Of a stretch of DNA of 38,509 bases, positions 22,386-34,500 are shown one piece after another. The DNA is taken from contig NW_014577951.1 in NCBI RefSeq assembly GCF_000485595.1, positions 30,458 through 68,966 of the forward strand, given 5' to 3'. Under the pieces are notes generated by a model. That model was given only the letters and a program-made list of their open reading frames with translations. It was not told the origin of the DNA and did not search any database. This stretch comes from Priapulus caudatus. Lineage: Eukaryota > Priapulida > Priapulimorpha > Priapulimorphida > Priapulidae. Position numbers and translations under genes: made by a program. Position 1 is the stretch's first letter. Each line of letters begins with the position of its first letter.

Positions 22386-23900
22386 GCCACCACGTCGGCA
22401 TCACTCCGTGTCCAGTGCATATATCCGTAGTCCATGTAAGGTCCAGTAAGGTCGGGATCGGGTCAGCGAATCGATGTCTTATAGTCTTTGACTAGCAACG
22501 GCGTCACCCGGTCGCATTATGTTACGCCCGAGTACACGGTACGGGTTGAAATACACAGCTAGGAATTACGCCGCCATTAGTACCGCCAGTAAATAAAAAA
22601 TCGTTCTCATTTCCATAGCTTTGAGCACGGAAGAACAGGGCACAACGCACGAGAGCGAGTTGGAGTCCTTGCCGGAGGGCTTCAGTACATATACCTATCA
22701 TCGCTGACATGCACGATGCTAAACTTTGCTAATGAGTTGTAACGTGAGAGAATAAAGAAGCGATCAGCGTCTTAGCGCGTCGTCGCCGTAACCACAACAC
22801 ATTCGCAACACATTCGCAACACATGCGCAACACATTCGTAAACACAACATGTACGCTCGTTCTTTCAGCGCAAGAGTGAGTATCCATCCACACGACAACA
22901 TATCCCAATGTTTCGACAATAAAAAAAATTTGACGGTCACTTTCACTTTTTCTAAAAAAGAAATTTATTTCAAACAGACGGCATCGTGGGCGCGAGGGAA
23001 AGATATACGAGTGAGATAACGTCTTGATCACGTCAATTGTCAGAAGGGAGGCGCGATTCAATAACCCGATATATTCCGAGTTCAGGTTAATCTTACCGAT
23101 AACAAACACAGGCACAGACAGAACAAAATTGTCGAGCACTGCTAGAATGTGTTCATTGACAATGGATGCCACGACCTCTGTGATAATTCGCTTGCAATTC
23201 GACAGCGACTGTCGTGCGAACAGAAAGCGATTTCAGTGGCCAGCGCTAATTCATTTTCTCTGGTATCTGTAATTGCACGTCATTTGAATTCATACGCACG
23301 GCCAGTACATTAAATCATACGGACTAAGAACATCCTTTGAAATTATTGACACTCGCGGCGGAGACCGCGACAGTTTTTATATGACATATCCTGATGGATC
23401 ACTGAGCGCGTCTAAAATCCACTCTGTTATTCTCGACGAAAAGCTGTATCTGGAATATGATAATTGTCAAGCCGCGCATTCTTTGCTTATTCAGTCGGGC
23501 TGGCAGCCTTCACGACTGCTTTCTTATCTCAAACATAACTGAAAAGGCATTCAAGCGCACATTTCGTATTGTTGACCGGGTGAAGAGACGCGCGGCGAAA
23601 TTTCGAACGAATCTTTTCGGCCCGAAAAAATTGCAATATGCGGAATTCGCGGAGGCGGGGTGATGGCTTTAAGTGCTGTAACCCGCGAGTTTCACACGTC
23701 ATTTCGGATTGCGGAAAAACTTGGAACGGGAGAGCTGAATAACTGGCGAATGGCGTGAAGAATGGGGGATACGTTAGACGATAATGCGCGTAGGAAGCGA
23801 CGTTTCTGCGGTTATCACGCGGTCGCGACACGTTCTTTTTGCCCAAAATAGAACGCCGTTTACAGTGAAACATCTGTACTGCTCTCCAGACGATATTCTT
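22386..23900. other. Unassigned stretch with one small repeat
   Basis: Mostly single-copy. The longest non-repetitive open frame of the window lies here on the minus strand (22729-23172, 147 residues), but its length is what chance allows in 38 kb, it has no motif I recognise, and its C-terminal third is repeat. Confidence 0.45.
22798..22845 (+). repeat. 11-bp CACATTCGCAA tandem repeat, 4 units
   Basis: Units start near 22799, 22810, 22821 and 22832, with one ATG change. Confidence 0.85.
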
Positions 23901-23906
23901 TCCATT

Positions 23907-24024
23907 CTGCTGCTGCTGCTGCTGATGTTGATGCCGATGTTGCTGCTGCTGCTGATGCCGATGTTGCTGCTGCTGCTGCTGCTGCTGCTAGTGATGGTGA
24001 TGATGGTATTATATATATATATAT
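23907..24024 (+). repeat. CTG/GAT triplets then (AT)n, before the gap
   Basis: CTG and GATG triplets run into a pure TA tract that stops at the run of N. Confidence 0.93.
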
Positions 24025-24940
24025 NNNNNNNNNNNNNNNNNNNNNNNNNNNNNNNNNNNNNNNNNNNNNNNNNNNNNNNNNNNNNNNNNNNNNNNNNNNN
24101 NNNNNNNNNNNNNNNNNNNNNNNNNNNNNNNNNNNNNNNNNNNNNNNNNNNNNNNNNNNNNNNNNNNNNNNNNNNNNNNNNNNNNNNNNNNNNNNNNNNN
24201 NNNNNNNNNNNNNNNNNNNNNNNNNNNNNNNNNNNNNNNNNNNNNNNNNNNNNNNNNNNNNNNNNNNNNNNNNNNNNNNNNNNNNNNNNNNNNNNNNNNN
24301 NNNNNNNNNNNNNNNNNNNNNNNNNNNNNNNNNNNNNNNNNNNNNNNNNNNNNNNNNNNNNNNNNNNNNNNNNNNNNNNNNNNNNNNNNNNNNNNNNNNN
24401 NNNNNNNNNNNNNNNNNNNNNNNNNNNNNNNNNNNNNNNNNNNNNNNNNNNNNNNNNNNNNNNNNNNNNNNNNNNNNNNNNNNNNNNNNNNNNNNNNNNN
24501 NNNNNNNNNNNNNNNNNNNNNNNNNNNNNNNNNNNNNNNNNNNNNNNNNNNNNNNNNNNNNNNNNNNNNNNNNNNNNNNNNNNNNNNNNNNNNNNNNNNN
24601 NNNNNNNNNNNNNNNNNNNNNNNNNNNNNNNNNNNNNNNNNNNNNNNNNNNNNNNNNNNNNNNNNNNNNNNNNNNNNNNNNNNNNNNNNNNNNNNNNNNN
24701 NNNNNNNNNNNNNNNNNNNNNNNNNNNNNNNNNNNNNNNNNNNNNNNNNNNNNNNNNNNNNNNNNNNNNNNNNNNNNNNNNNNNNNNNNNNNNNNNNNNN
24801 NNNNNNNNNNNNNNNNNNNNNNNNNNNNNNNNNNNNNNNNNNNNNNNNNNNNNNNNNNNNNNNNNNNNNNNNNNNNNNNNNNNNNNNNNNNNNNNNNNNN
24901 NNNNNNNNNNNNNNNNNNNNNNNNNNNNNNNNNNNNNNNN
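24025..24940. other. Assembly gap (916 N)
   Basis: Undetermined bases. Both flanks are TA microsatellite, so the gap probably lies inside or beside a longer AT-rich repeat. The stated length may be an estimate. Confidence 0.99.

Positions 24941-24984
<44 letters not shown>
24941..24984. repeat. (AT)n microsatellite after the gap
   Basis: A pure TA run continuing the tract seen before the gap. Confidence 0.95.
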
Positions 24985-24988
<4 letters not shown>

Positions 24989-25628
24989 AATGTTTCTATA
25001 GATTTTTTAACATTATATATTAGTCACGATACATCTAAACTTTAAAACCAGAAACCGGATAACTGATACCAAAAACCGAAAGGAGTTTTGATCACAACAG
25101 ATGAATATGGATATTGCGTCATTTCTCACTGAGTATACATACGTACACATTGTCTAAGGCACTCGCCATAAAGGGGCTAGTACTCTATAGTGATAAGAGT
25201 AATAGTGTGTCTGTAATTTATCCAATTCTTTATTGGAAGGTTTTGTTAGAATCTAGTAGACTGGCGAGAGTAACGGAAATCTTTATTGGCAGCCTTGTGG
25301 GTGAAGCCACAGAAACGCTTGAAAATGGTCTAATGTGATCTAGTTAATTTCATCCACAAAATGTAATTGCTTTCAATACCTATCCAGGTATTTCAGAGTT
25401 AGAGAGTTCTCTTCTCATATTCTAGGGTTGTCTCATGCATTACACATAAATTGCCCAATGGGATACGTGCGACAAATATGATTGCTACCACTACGAATAT
25501 AAATGTCACGAGACAGCTGTAAATTTAAAATGTAATTACGCAGAATTTTCACGTCTCTCCGTTTTCAAAACCCGAGGGAAATTATGAAAAGCTTTACATT
25601 TATCTATGCCACGGTTAAATTACAACAA
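24985..25628. other. Unassigned stretch
   Basis: AT-rich single-copy DNA. A 74-residue plus-strand frame (25114-25338) has a protein-like composition but no recognisable motif. Confidence 0.45.
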
Positions 25629-25631
25629 CGC

Positions 25632-25662
<31 letters not shown>

Positions 25663-25700
25663 GAGAGAGAGAGATGGAGGAGAGAGAAAGCGAGGGAAGA
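25629..25700 (+). repeat. (GA)n microsatellite
   Basis: GA with AAAG and GGAGG interruptions. Confidence 0.95.
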
Positions 25701-27030
25701 GAGGTTTAATTTATAATACGGTATCTGTGACGCGTATTGCAGGCTCACGGTGTCTGCTAATTGGATCTATAAATTTACCGATGAAACTCCCAGTTCATAA
25801 TTCAATAGCACTAGGGCAGGTAAACTAAGCTGCAAATGTCTGACTGCCATTACCTGACCGCTAGCTAGCGCAGGGCTGTCAGCAAATCTGTTACACCCAG
25901 TTCGCATGTCTATTACCACAATGACGGGAAATATCATTTGCTATTACTGACGGTTGAATCCGATATGTTATGATCTCTTCTCGTTAGATTGGGGCCGTGA
26001 AAGGACTCGTAACTAAGGCAATGAGTGCCTGCAATGGTAGTAAAATGTTTCGTGTGTTAGATTCTGCTAATTATCGTCTCATACAGTCGGGAACCGGTTG
26101 CTTTTCAAGCTTGTGTCAGCAATTCGATGTGATAATGCTAGACAACATAAACTGTTTTTTATGATTTACGCCAGATACAAATATCGAAGGCTCCCAGCGA
26201 TGTTTATCTCCTTGGATTCACCTACAGATGTCAAACTGGCACCTCGTCTATCTGTCTATTACAATCAACACCGCTGTAGCGCAGCGATGCATATTTAAAA
26301 AAGTTTCTATTTTAGGCAGTCAACGGGCCGCCGTATGCCGACATTTGTCGCATTTTACATTTTCTCATCATATAATGTCGATTATTTCTTCAAATCTCTA
26401 CATTAAGTTATGATTAACCGAATGGTTACCGATCAAAAAGTTGGGTTATAAACGGAACCACGTCCAGCGAATAAAATAACAGCCTCATTTTCCCCCGTTA
26501 ATTCTTGACTAATCTCTACCCCACTGACCACCACGTTTGACCGTACGGGGTTTATCACTATGCCCTTACATATTACCACGCACGCGACAGCTATAACCAC
26601 CACACCGTCCTCTCCTTGCCTCGGATATCTCAAGCAACGGGACGCTGCTGCCACCAGCGCATGATTTCCATCTCAGTGAATGAAAACTGACAGACGGGTG
26701 ACAGAATTTGCCTCGATGCCTACATCTCTGTTGGCGCGCCAACGCAGTCGCAGTAAAAACATATTAGCCAGACAACGCACGGCCTCTCGCGAACATTTGC
26801 ACAAATTACCCATAATTCACCCTACGCCGGGTCTAAATTCTTAATGAAGCCAATCGCCCGATATTTCTCTACCTTTCTCGCACACGTGTCGAATATTTCG
26901 CGCGCGCACGCGGCAAACGCTGGGTTAAATCGATGTGCGGCTGTGGTTCTCTGTATGGGAGAGCTGCGGCACACGCTAGCTTTTTACCCGCCAACTTAAT
27001 TACGCGCAATTATCAAGTCTGCAAGCGCGC
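25701..27030. other. Unassigned stretch
   Basis: The plainest part of the window: mixed-composition single-copy DNA with few repeats. Frames up to about 94 residues occur but none is recognisable. Confidence 0.5.
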
Positions 27031-27063
27031 GAAAGAGAGAGCGAGAAAGAGAGAGAGAGAGAG
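27031..27063 (+). repeat. Short (GA)n tract
   Basis: GA run with GCGA and AAAG breaks. Confidence 0.9.
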
Positions 27064-28228
27064 CCTAATTAGTCCTAACCGGTTCAAAATTCGGCGGAGA
27101 ACGCCGTGCACGGCGATAACGCGCCGCGCTCTTTGTCTCCCGCGCGTGGCAGTCGACAGGCAGTATCTACACGTCGGGCGGAGCAGACGCGGTTTCCACG
27201 GCGCGATCGAACGCTAAAATCTATCCCGTGTCATTCGGCAAAAGACTCGATCAGATTAGGCGGAGGCTAATTACGGGCAGGGGCACGCGTAGCTTGTATT
27301 CATACAGCGTAAACAAACAAAGCTGCATGCTGATGAAATCCATATTTAATTTGTAAACCCGAATAAAAAGAAAATGGACGCCGCGAAACGGTCGTTGTCA
27401 CCCACGTGGTCGGCGGTGCGTATTTTTTCTCGATTTTCTTTTCTCGTGGAGAATTAGAGTTGCTATAGAGTCCCCGGGGGGTCGGGCGGCGACGGGTGGT
27501 GGTGCTTTTATGCCGCTTAAAATAAATAGTCACTCAACAGCCAGCATGCTTATGCGGTGGTATGCCGAAAAAGACTTTGAATCCGCTTTCTCCCCATTAC
27601 TGTTTGAATGCCTAGCAATTTCTGTCGAAATTTCACTCTGCATTCTATACCATATATTTCGCCTGCCGACGAACTGACTACGTTATTAGGTCACGCGCTC
27701 AGCAAGGGGAGAGAGAGTAATTTTGAATCCAACGTACCGCACCATGTTCGCATCTAATGTGATTTCAGCAATTTGTTTCGTAATGATAGTAGAAAACGGC
27801 GGCGCGATACAAGCTTAATCAAACAGCAGCTTTCACGGAAAGCTGGGTAACTCTTTCCTTTCCGGCAACCGCCTACCACACGAAGCATTAAAAGATGCGG
27901 GATAGGTCCACTGATAGTAATTACATTGGTACCATTTTGTTTAAACAAGCAGGGCTAGTCGGATATGACACCTATACGCGAGTTATTTCCCATTGACCAC
28001 ACTGCTGCTGCTGCTGCTTCACTGGCGACAGGTACGAGCAGGTAGATACACCTGTAAGTCGCATACAACAGCTCGTCTCCATGAGTAACCACTAGAGCAT
28101 CAATAATTAATCAGATCATCATCGCGTCTACAGAGGTCACGTGTCGCTGCCCGATCAAATTATTTTAATTAGTCGCTAGCCGCCGCGCTGCCGACGCAAC
28201 TGCCCCGCGTGAAACTAGGCGGCGAGCT
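27064..28228. other. Unassigned stretch
   Basis: Single-copy DNA; a short CTG run (28004-28018) and the recurring 19-mer at 27297-27315 are the only patterns noted. Confidence 0.5.
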
Positions 28229-28240
28229 ATCACCGATACA

Positions 28241-28280
<40 letters not shown>

Positions 28281-28282
28281 CT
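28229..28282 (+). repeat. (CT)n microsatellite
   Basis: CT run with one CGCT break. Confidence 0.96.
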
Positions 28283-28441
28283 AGCTACTAAAGCCAGCAT
28301 CCGCATGCACACGCGTGCACGCAAAGTCTGCACGCTGCGTCGCCCGCTATCGATCGCAGCGCTACCTGCGCGGAGGAATGCCAATGGTTGGTGCAGAGCG
28401 AGCGAATATCGGGCGGCCGCGTGCAATTCGTCGGAGCGCAC

Positions 28442-28481
28442 GTACTGAGGTGTAGCGAATTGTACCGAGGTGTAGCGAATT
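28442..28481 (+). repeat. 20-bp tandem duplication
   Basis: GTACYGAGGTGTAGCGAATT occurs twice in direct succession with one difference. Confidence 0.85.
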
Positions 28482-28543
28482 TCCGCAGGTACGCCTCGCG
28501 CATGCAGTGTGAGTGATGGGAACCTGACATATGCGCTGACGTG

Positions 28544-28545
<2 letters not shown>

Positions 28546-28620
<75 letters not shown>
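28546..28620 (+). repeat. Pure (GT)n microsatellite
   Basis: About 73 bases of uninterrupted GT. Confidence 0.98.
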
Positions 28621-28622
<2 letters not shown>

Positions 28623-28989
28623 TTGTTGTGTGGATGGCTGGGTGCGTGAGCGTCGACACGAGGCCACGTGCACGGGGAGGCGCCGGCACACGCCACGCAC
28701 ACAGGTGTGCTGATTGGCCGGACCGCCGGCAAGGAACATGGCTGAGATTGAATAATTAACGAGCTAAATGGCTGTGCATTTAAACGCGGATTTCCGCGAG
28801 ATGCGGACATGCGGCAGTTTTGCGGCAGGTCGTCAGCGCAGGGGGAGGGGAAAAGGAGGGGAAAGGGAGGGAAAGAAAAGGGGTGAGGCCACATAAAAAA
28901 CTGCACACGTGGATTTTTTTGCTGAAATCTCAGTTCTGCGTATTCGGGCTGTTAGATATGTAAGCGTCCCGCACGTGAGCAACACTTGC

Positions 28990-29360
28990 GATACATGTGT
29001 TACCTATAATACCTGTACTACCTGTGATGTCTGTTACCTGTTATATCTGTGATACCTGTGTTACCTGTGTTACCTGTAATACTTGTGTTACCTGTGATGA
29101 CTGTGATGACTGTGATGACTGTGATGACTGTGATGACTGTGATGACTGTGATGACTGTGATGACTGTGATGACTGTGATGACTGTGATACCTAGGATGAC
29201 TGTGATACCTGGGATGACTGTGATACATGTGATGCATATATTACCTGTAGTAGGCCCTACCTGTGATGCATGTGATATACATGTATTACTTGTCTTACCT
29301 GTATTACCTGTGATGCATCTATATTACCTACATTACTTGTGGTATACATGGGATGTACCT
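28990..29360 (+). repeat. 9-bp minisatellite (GATGACTGT and TTACCTGTG variants)
   Basis: The centre (about 29095-29190) has ten or more identical GATGACTGT units. The flanks carry older variants with ACCTGT in place of GACTGT. Homogeneous core with decayed edges is typical of array turnover. Since 9 is a multiple of 3, all frames give 3-residue protein repeats that mean nothing. Confidence 0.93.
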
Positions 29361-29587
29361 GTGGAAGCTGCACGTATGCAGCTAGGAAGGATTTCGCGCT
29401 CGTCTCCGGTATCACTCGTCGGCGCAGGTTTTATGGTAATTAATCAGTCAGCTCATCAAGCAGCTTTGTCTACTCGTGCATGGACTCCGCGTAATTATAA
29501 ACATGTTACTGACACTAAGAACAGGAATATCCGTGATATTGTGGGGCTCCACCGTAAGCGTATAGAGAAACCTGCGCCCACGCGCGC

Positions 29588-29712
29588 ATTTACGTAAACA
29601 CGTACACACGCGCAGGCAGGCAAGCACGTACGCATGCGTGCGCGCACACACACACATGCCCGCGCACGCACACATTCACGCACACACGCACACACGCACG
29701 CACGCACGCAGA
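29588..29712 (+). repeat. CA/GCAC compound microsatellite
   Basis: Mixed CACA, GCGC and GCAC units. Confidence 0.92.
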
Positions 29713-29924
29713 CTATCCATCTGACGTATGGGTGAAGAAAAAACACCTCGGTGTTATTAAAGTGCCACAACTCAATCGAAACCATTTCAGTTCGGTTGGG
29801 TAAGCGGCCGCGGGCAATGTAATGCAGCAGCTATATGAAGCTAGCCCACCCGGACGTACCTACCGGCCGTGCTACAAGAGCCGGACTAATTTCACGCTGT
29901 GCCAGTGTCCGAGTCCCTTGTCCC

Positions 29925-30195
29925 CGTCTGCCTGCCTGTCGGCGTCCGTCCGTCCTTCCGTCCGTCCGCCCGTCCGCCCTTCCGTCCGGCTTCCGTCCCG
30001 CTTTCCGTCCGTTCTTCCGTCCGTCCTTCCTCCCGTCCTTCCGTCCGTCCGTCTGTCTGCCGTCTATCTGTGTGTCTGTCTGCCTGCCTAGCCTCCTGTC
30101 TGCCCGTCTGTCTGCCTGTCTGTCTGCCTGTCTGTCTGCCTGTCTGTCTGCCTGTCTGACTGCCTGTATGCCTGCTTGCTTGCCAGCCTGCATTC
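29925..30195 (+). repeat. CCGT then CTGT/CTGC tetranucleotide array
   Basis: The first half is CCGT-rich with CCTT and CCCG variants. From about 30050 it becomes CTGT/CTGC with a visible 8-bp CTGTCTGC unit. The Gln/Arg/Thr, Pro/Ser and Cys/Leu frames are repeat translations. Confidence 0.95.
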
Positions 30196-30480
30196 ATGAT
30201 GCGATCTCACAGGTGATGATCATACTCGATTGAAAGTTTTCCGTCGTTGAAATTTCACTATGTGACATCGTAAAATCCATAAAATTGACCGAAAAAAAAC
30301 TAATCGGGGCCCGCGCAAATATGAACCTAGTAGAGGCCAAAAATTGTTTTAGACAGGCCAATAAAATGAGCGGAGCACTGATGAAACAACCCGGAATTCG
30401 TGTCCAGTTGCAAATTGCGAGTTTATGAAATTACATTTCCTACCAACCAGGCGGAATTATAAACGAAGAGAGGCTTGGGC

Positions 30481-30668
<188 letters not shown>

Positions 30669-31840
30669 CAACACAACAGGCCCCACAACGCCACACAAGC
30701 ATCGACATCTGTGAAGCTAAAACTCATTTTGTCGCCAAAACGTTTGGTCATTCTAACTGAATATATAACCACACTTTATTTTTTTCGGGTGCGGTTAGAA
30801 CCTTAGCGGTCGTTGTCGCCCGGATCTCATCGGATAGTATAGATAGTAAAATTACAGCAGCAGCGGATCTATTATTCTAGAAAATTCGACTCGCGAACGT
30901 CGTCGACACGCGTCAGAACAGTGTAAAACCTCGATAAACTGAGAGTTCAAATCGAAAGATCTGAGACATGGCCAACGGAAAAGTCCGGAAGCCATTAAAA
31001 GCAGCAGCAGCAACGGAGAGCATTGCCCGTAATTCAGATAATGCGACGCAGCCAGGCGCGTGCCGCATGTGGCTTGCGAACCGTACAACACACTTATACG
31101 CTCATGCACGCGCACCGCACACAACCAGTACGGCACATGCACCGCGCACCGCACGGCGACGCACCACGCGCACGCATAGGCGCACTACGGTGGATTCAAG
31201 TATTACTGCGCGCCTATGAGTGATCCCGGGCAGATTTCACTTGCGCACATCAAAAAAATATCGCAAACAACTACAAGCCATGTACGCACTTAAACTCGCA
31301 ACACGCGCTCTGAACTGCTCGCGGAAAAACTACCTTTTTGCGATCTAACGGCGCCTCCGGCAAATATAGAGCCTGCTTTATTTGGCAGTGCAAATCTTGT
31401 TAAAATGCACAGGCAAGCATTGACGAGTCAGCTATCGAAGTAAACACGATCGGGTGAATCTTATGTGCCGGGCAGCGTGAAACTTTTATTTGACTGTCTC
31501 TAAAAAAGGACGACTATTTGCAGATAGAGGTTTAAAATTTCGCGACCCGATTCGGCTCGACTAAGATTGCATCGGACTGCCGACGGAAAATAGTTAGCTT
31601 TACAGCCAACCATCTACTTAAGCTTAAAGCCTATTTAGTGCTTGTCAGCGACGGTCGTGCAACGTAAACAACTTAAGCTCCGCGGCTCTACGAATCAAGG
31701 CTTGAGGGGCTGTTGAATCTGAGATTTGCAGCGTTTGCCCGCATTTATCATTAATATGTAACACGCGCACGGGATGCGTTTCTGAGCGCAATCTAATGTA
31801 GGACTAAACACACGTCACGTGTATGGGGGAGGCCACCGTG
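30669..31840. other. Unassigned stretch
   Basis: Single-copy DNA with CpG-rich patches. No gene, RNA or element recognised. Confidence 0.5.
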
Positions 31841-31844
31841 TCCA

Positions 31845-32640
31845 CACTGCTGCTGCTGGCTGCGCTGCTGCGCTGCTGCTGCGTGCTGCTCGCTGCTGCG
31901 CTGAATGCGACTACTCCCGCTGCTCGTTCGGCTACTGGCTGTTTATTGGCTGCTACTGGCTACTGCTGCTATAATTTCTGCAACTGCTGATACTCGCTGA
32001 TACTATACCACGACTAACTACTGTGCGGTTCACATGTCGGCTGCCGTTGTTTACTACTACTGTTCTACTGGCTACTTGCGCTACTGCGCTACTGCGCTAC
32101 TCCTACACGTACTGCTTACTCAGCCCACTGCTACTACTACTGCTACTGCACTGCCTAGCTGCTACTGCTACTGCTAGCGCTACTGCTACTGCCTACTACT
32201 GCTACTGCTACTGGCTAGCTGCTACTGCTACTACTGCGCATACAGCTGATACTGCTACGCTACTGCTACCTGCTACGGCTACTGCTACTGCTACTACTGC
32301 TGCTACTTGCTGATACTGCTACTGCTAGCTGCTACTGCACTGCTACTGCAACGCTACTGGCACTACTGCTGCTACTGCTGACTGCTATGCTTACTGCTAC
32401 TGCTAATGCCTACTGCTACTGCTACTGCTACTGGCAGCTGCTATACGCTACTCATAGCGCTACTGCTGATACTGCTAATTTTTGTTTACTGCTACGCTAC
32501 TGCTAACTGCTTGCTACTGCTACTGGCTAACTAACTGGCTGCTCACTGCCTATACGGCTTTACTGCTACTGCTACTGGCTACTGTACTGCTACTGCTATT
32601 GCTACTGACTGCTACTGCTACTGCTACTGCTACTACTACA
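31845..32640 (+). repeat. ~800-bp degenerate GCTACTGCTACTG array
   Basis: CTG and CTA triplets with frequent 1-base slips, the same family as 18690-19915 and 20292-20520. The most regular part is at 32555-32635. Confidence 0.94.
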
Positions 32641-32778
32641 TGCTTCAGCTTACAGAGCAGCATTGGATATCTACGCGAAGTCGTTACTCTCTGATCTTAT
32701 GCTACTCCTGGCGCCGTCCAAAACCCACAGTTGCGGCTAGGCGGCGTCAACAGTGCGCATAGGCTACATTATATACGA

Positions 32779-32791
32779 CCCCCCCCCCCCC
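32779..32791. repeat. Homopolymer C13
   Basis: Run of C, a common site of length error. Confidence 0.9.
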
Positions 32792-33020
32792 TGTCGGCCG
32801 TCATCTTCAACCCGCACTGTGGCAAGCAAGGTAAATAAGGGATCGGAAAAATTCCCTCTCTCGCCCGGGGGATCTCCAATGCGAAATCACCGTCGGCAGT
32901 GACAGCAATTAGCTGGTTCACCTTTGTGGTCGGCGTTGCTATCGACGCTAGCTGTCGCTAAGTACCGCACCCGTCTGTTCCGTTTCGCGTATCCGATTAC
33001 CCGGCAGCTTACATCCCCCG

Positions 33021-33104
33021 GCTAGACTGGTACCCGTCCCTTCTCAGCAAGCTCGATATCCGGCTCATATCGAGCTTGTGAGAAGGAACGGTACGCAGTC
33101 TATC
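33021..33104. ncRNA. Imperfect hairpin resembling a microRNA precursor
   Basis: Positions 33039-33059 pair with 33067-33086 over 20 bp with one bulged G (33047) and a 7-base loop (33060-33066). Pairing continues outward through 33034-33037, 33030-33032 and 33025-33029 with a C/A mismatch and two single-base bulges, and weakly to 33021/33104. The stem is about 35 bp with isolated bulges, the shape of a metazoan pre-miRNA. Either strand could be the transcript. I do not recognise a known miRNA. Other readings are a tiny foldback transposon or a chance dyad. The loop is on the short side. Confidence 0.4.
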
Positions 33105-33121
33105 GCGGCGGCTTTCTGGCA

Positions 33122-33135
33122 GGGGGGGGGGGGGG
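33122..33135. repeat. Homopolymer G14
   Basis: Run of G, just downstream of the hairpin candidate. Confidence 0.9.
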
Positions 33136-33315
33136 CGAGGTGCGTCCATAGCGGACGCAAACTGGTGTGGGGGCTCATCATACCCGCAACGCACGGCCAC
33201 GCACGCACCGCGCACGCACGCACGCGGTAACGTGATACAAGCCGCAAGAGAGGCGGTGCTGTTTTCCTTATAGCCTTCATTGCCAGCATGAAGCCGATCA
33301 CCCGGTGCAACTGTG

Positions 33316-33600
33316 TCGAGAGAGAAGGAGAGTGAGAGAGAGAGCGAGTGAGAGAACTGGAAAGTGAAAGGGAGAGAGAGTGAGAGAACGAAAAGAACGA
33401 GAGAGAGAGTGAGAGAGGATCATAGAGAAAAAGCAGAGAGCGTGGACAGAGAGCGTGAGCAGAGAGCGAGTGACGAGAGATGAAAGAGAGAGAGAGAGAG
33501 GAGAGAGCAGAGAGAGGGAAAGGAGAGGGGGGAGAGACAGCGAGAGGAAGAAAGAGGGAGAGAGAGAAAGAAGTGAGAGCGAGGTAGAGAGAGAGAAGCG
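33316..33600 (+). repeat. Degenerate (GA)n purine tract
   Basis: GAGAGTGAGAG-type units with many breaks. The 219-residue Ser/Leu-rich minus-strand frame here is a shadow. Confidence 0.93.
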
Positions 33601-33949
33601 CGCTGCAGAATGAATGGGCTCGATCAACCCTAACCCTAACGTCATTTATCTCAGCGTAAAATTTCCCGTTTTTAACAATAACTCTATTCTTAGTCGACAT
33701 CCTGAAAAGCAAACTATTTAACACCGGCTACACTACCCAGACACAGGTACCGCTAATTCAATACCCTCGACTTGCGCTACCGAAATAGACCGCTCGTACC
33801 CCAGCGACCGTTCTGATCTTCATTCAGTCAGTCTAAGATTAAGGAATAACCCAGCGTACAGGCCCACCGGTATACAACCAACCGACGTGGAAAGTAAATG
33901 GTATGCCACGAGCGTCTGTAGCGGCGGGTAGTGACCGATGGTAAGCTAT

Positions 33950-34500
33950 GTGGGTGGTGAGGCTTGAAGGATGGGTGAGTTGAGTGGCAGAAATGAATGT
34001 GAGATTTGTGATGGGTGAGGTGAGGATGGTGGCATGTGGTGAGGTGAGATTGGGTGATGGGTGAGGTGAAATGGGGGATGGGTGAGGTGAGATGGGAGAG
34101 GTGAGATGGGTGGATGGGTGAGGTGAGATGGGTGGATGGGTGAGGTGAGATGGGTGGATGGGTGAGGGGAGTGGGAGAGTGAGCTTGGTGGATGGGTAGT
34201 GAGATGGAAGTGAAGTTGGTGGAATGGGTGAGGTGAATGGGTGGATGGTGAGGTGAGCATGGGATGAGTGGCATGGTGATGGTGAGGTGAGTGGCGAGAG
34301 TGAGGTTGGTGGATAGGTGAGGTGAGATGGGAGGTGTAGTTGGTGATGGGAGGTGAGATTGGGCGAATGGGTGGTGAGATGGGTTGATGGTAAGGGAGAG
34401 ATGGGCGGTGGGATGGGAGAGGTGAGATGGGTGATGGTGAGGTGAGATGGTTGATAGGTGAGGTGAGATGGAGAGTGAGGTTGGTGGTGAGTGAGATGAT
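33950..34500 (+). repeat. G-rich 22-bp minisatellite
   Basis: The unit is about GATGGGTGAGGTGAGATGGGTG, best kept at 34078-34165 and decayed outside by short deletions. GGG triplets recur at regular spacing on this strand, so G-quadruplex formation is possible. The 244- and 225-residue Pro/His/Ser frames on the minus strand follow from the repeat. Confidence 0.92.

Noticed and set aside
22729-23172. 147-residue minus-strand frame, the longest non-repeat one
   Set aside because: Its length is within chance for 38 kb on six frames, and part of it lies on an 11-bp repeat. No domain is recognised.
28997-29597. Asp-Asp-Cys and Val-Met-Thr repeat 'proteins'
   Set aside because: A 9-bp repeat keeps every frame open; no supporting start context or conserved flank.
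33626-33640. Telomere-like (CCCTAA)2
   Set aside because: Only two units, which is expected by chance next to repeats.
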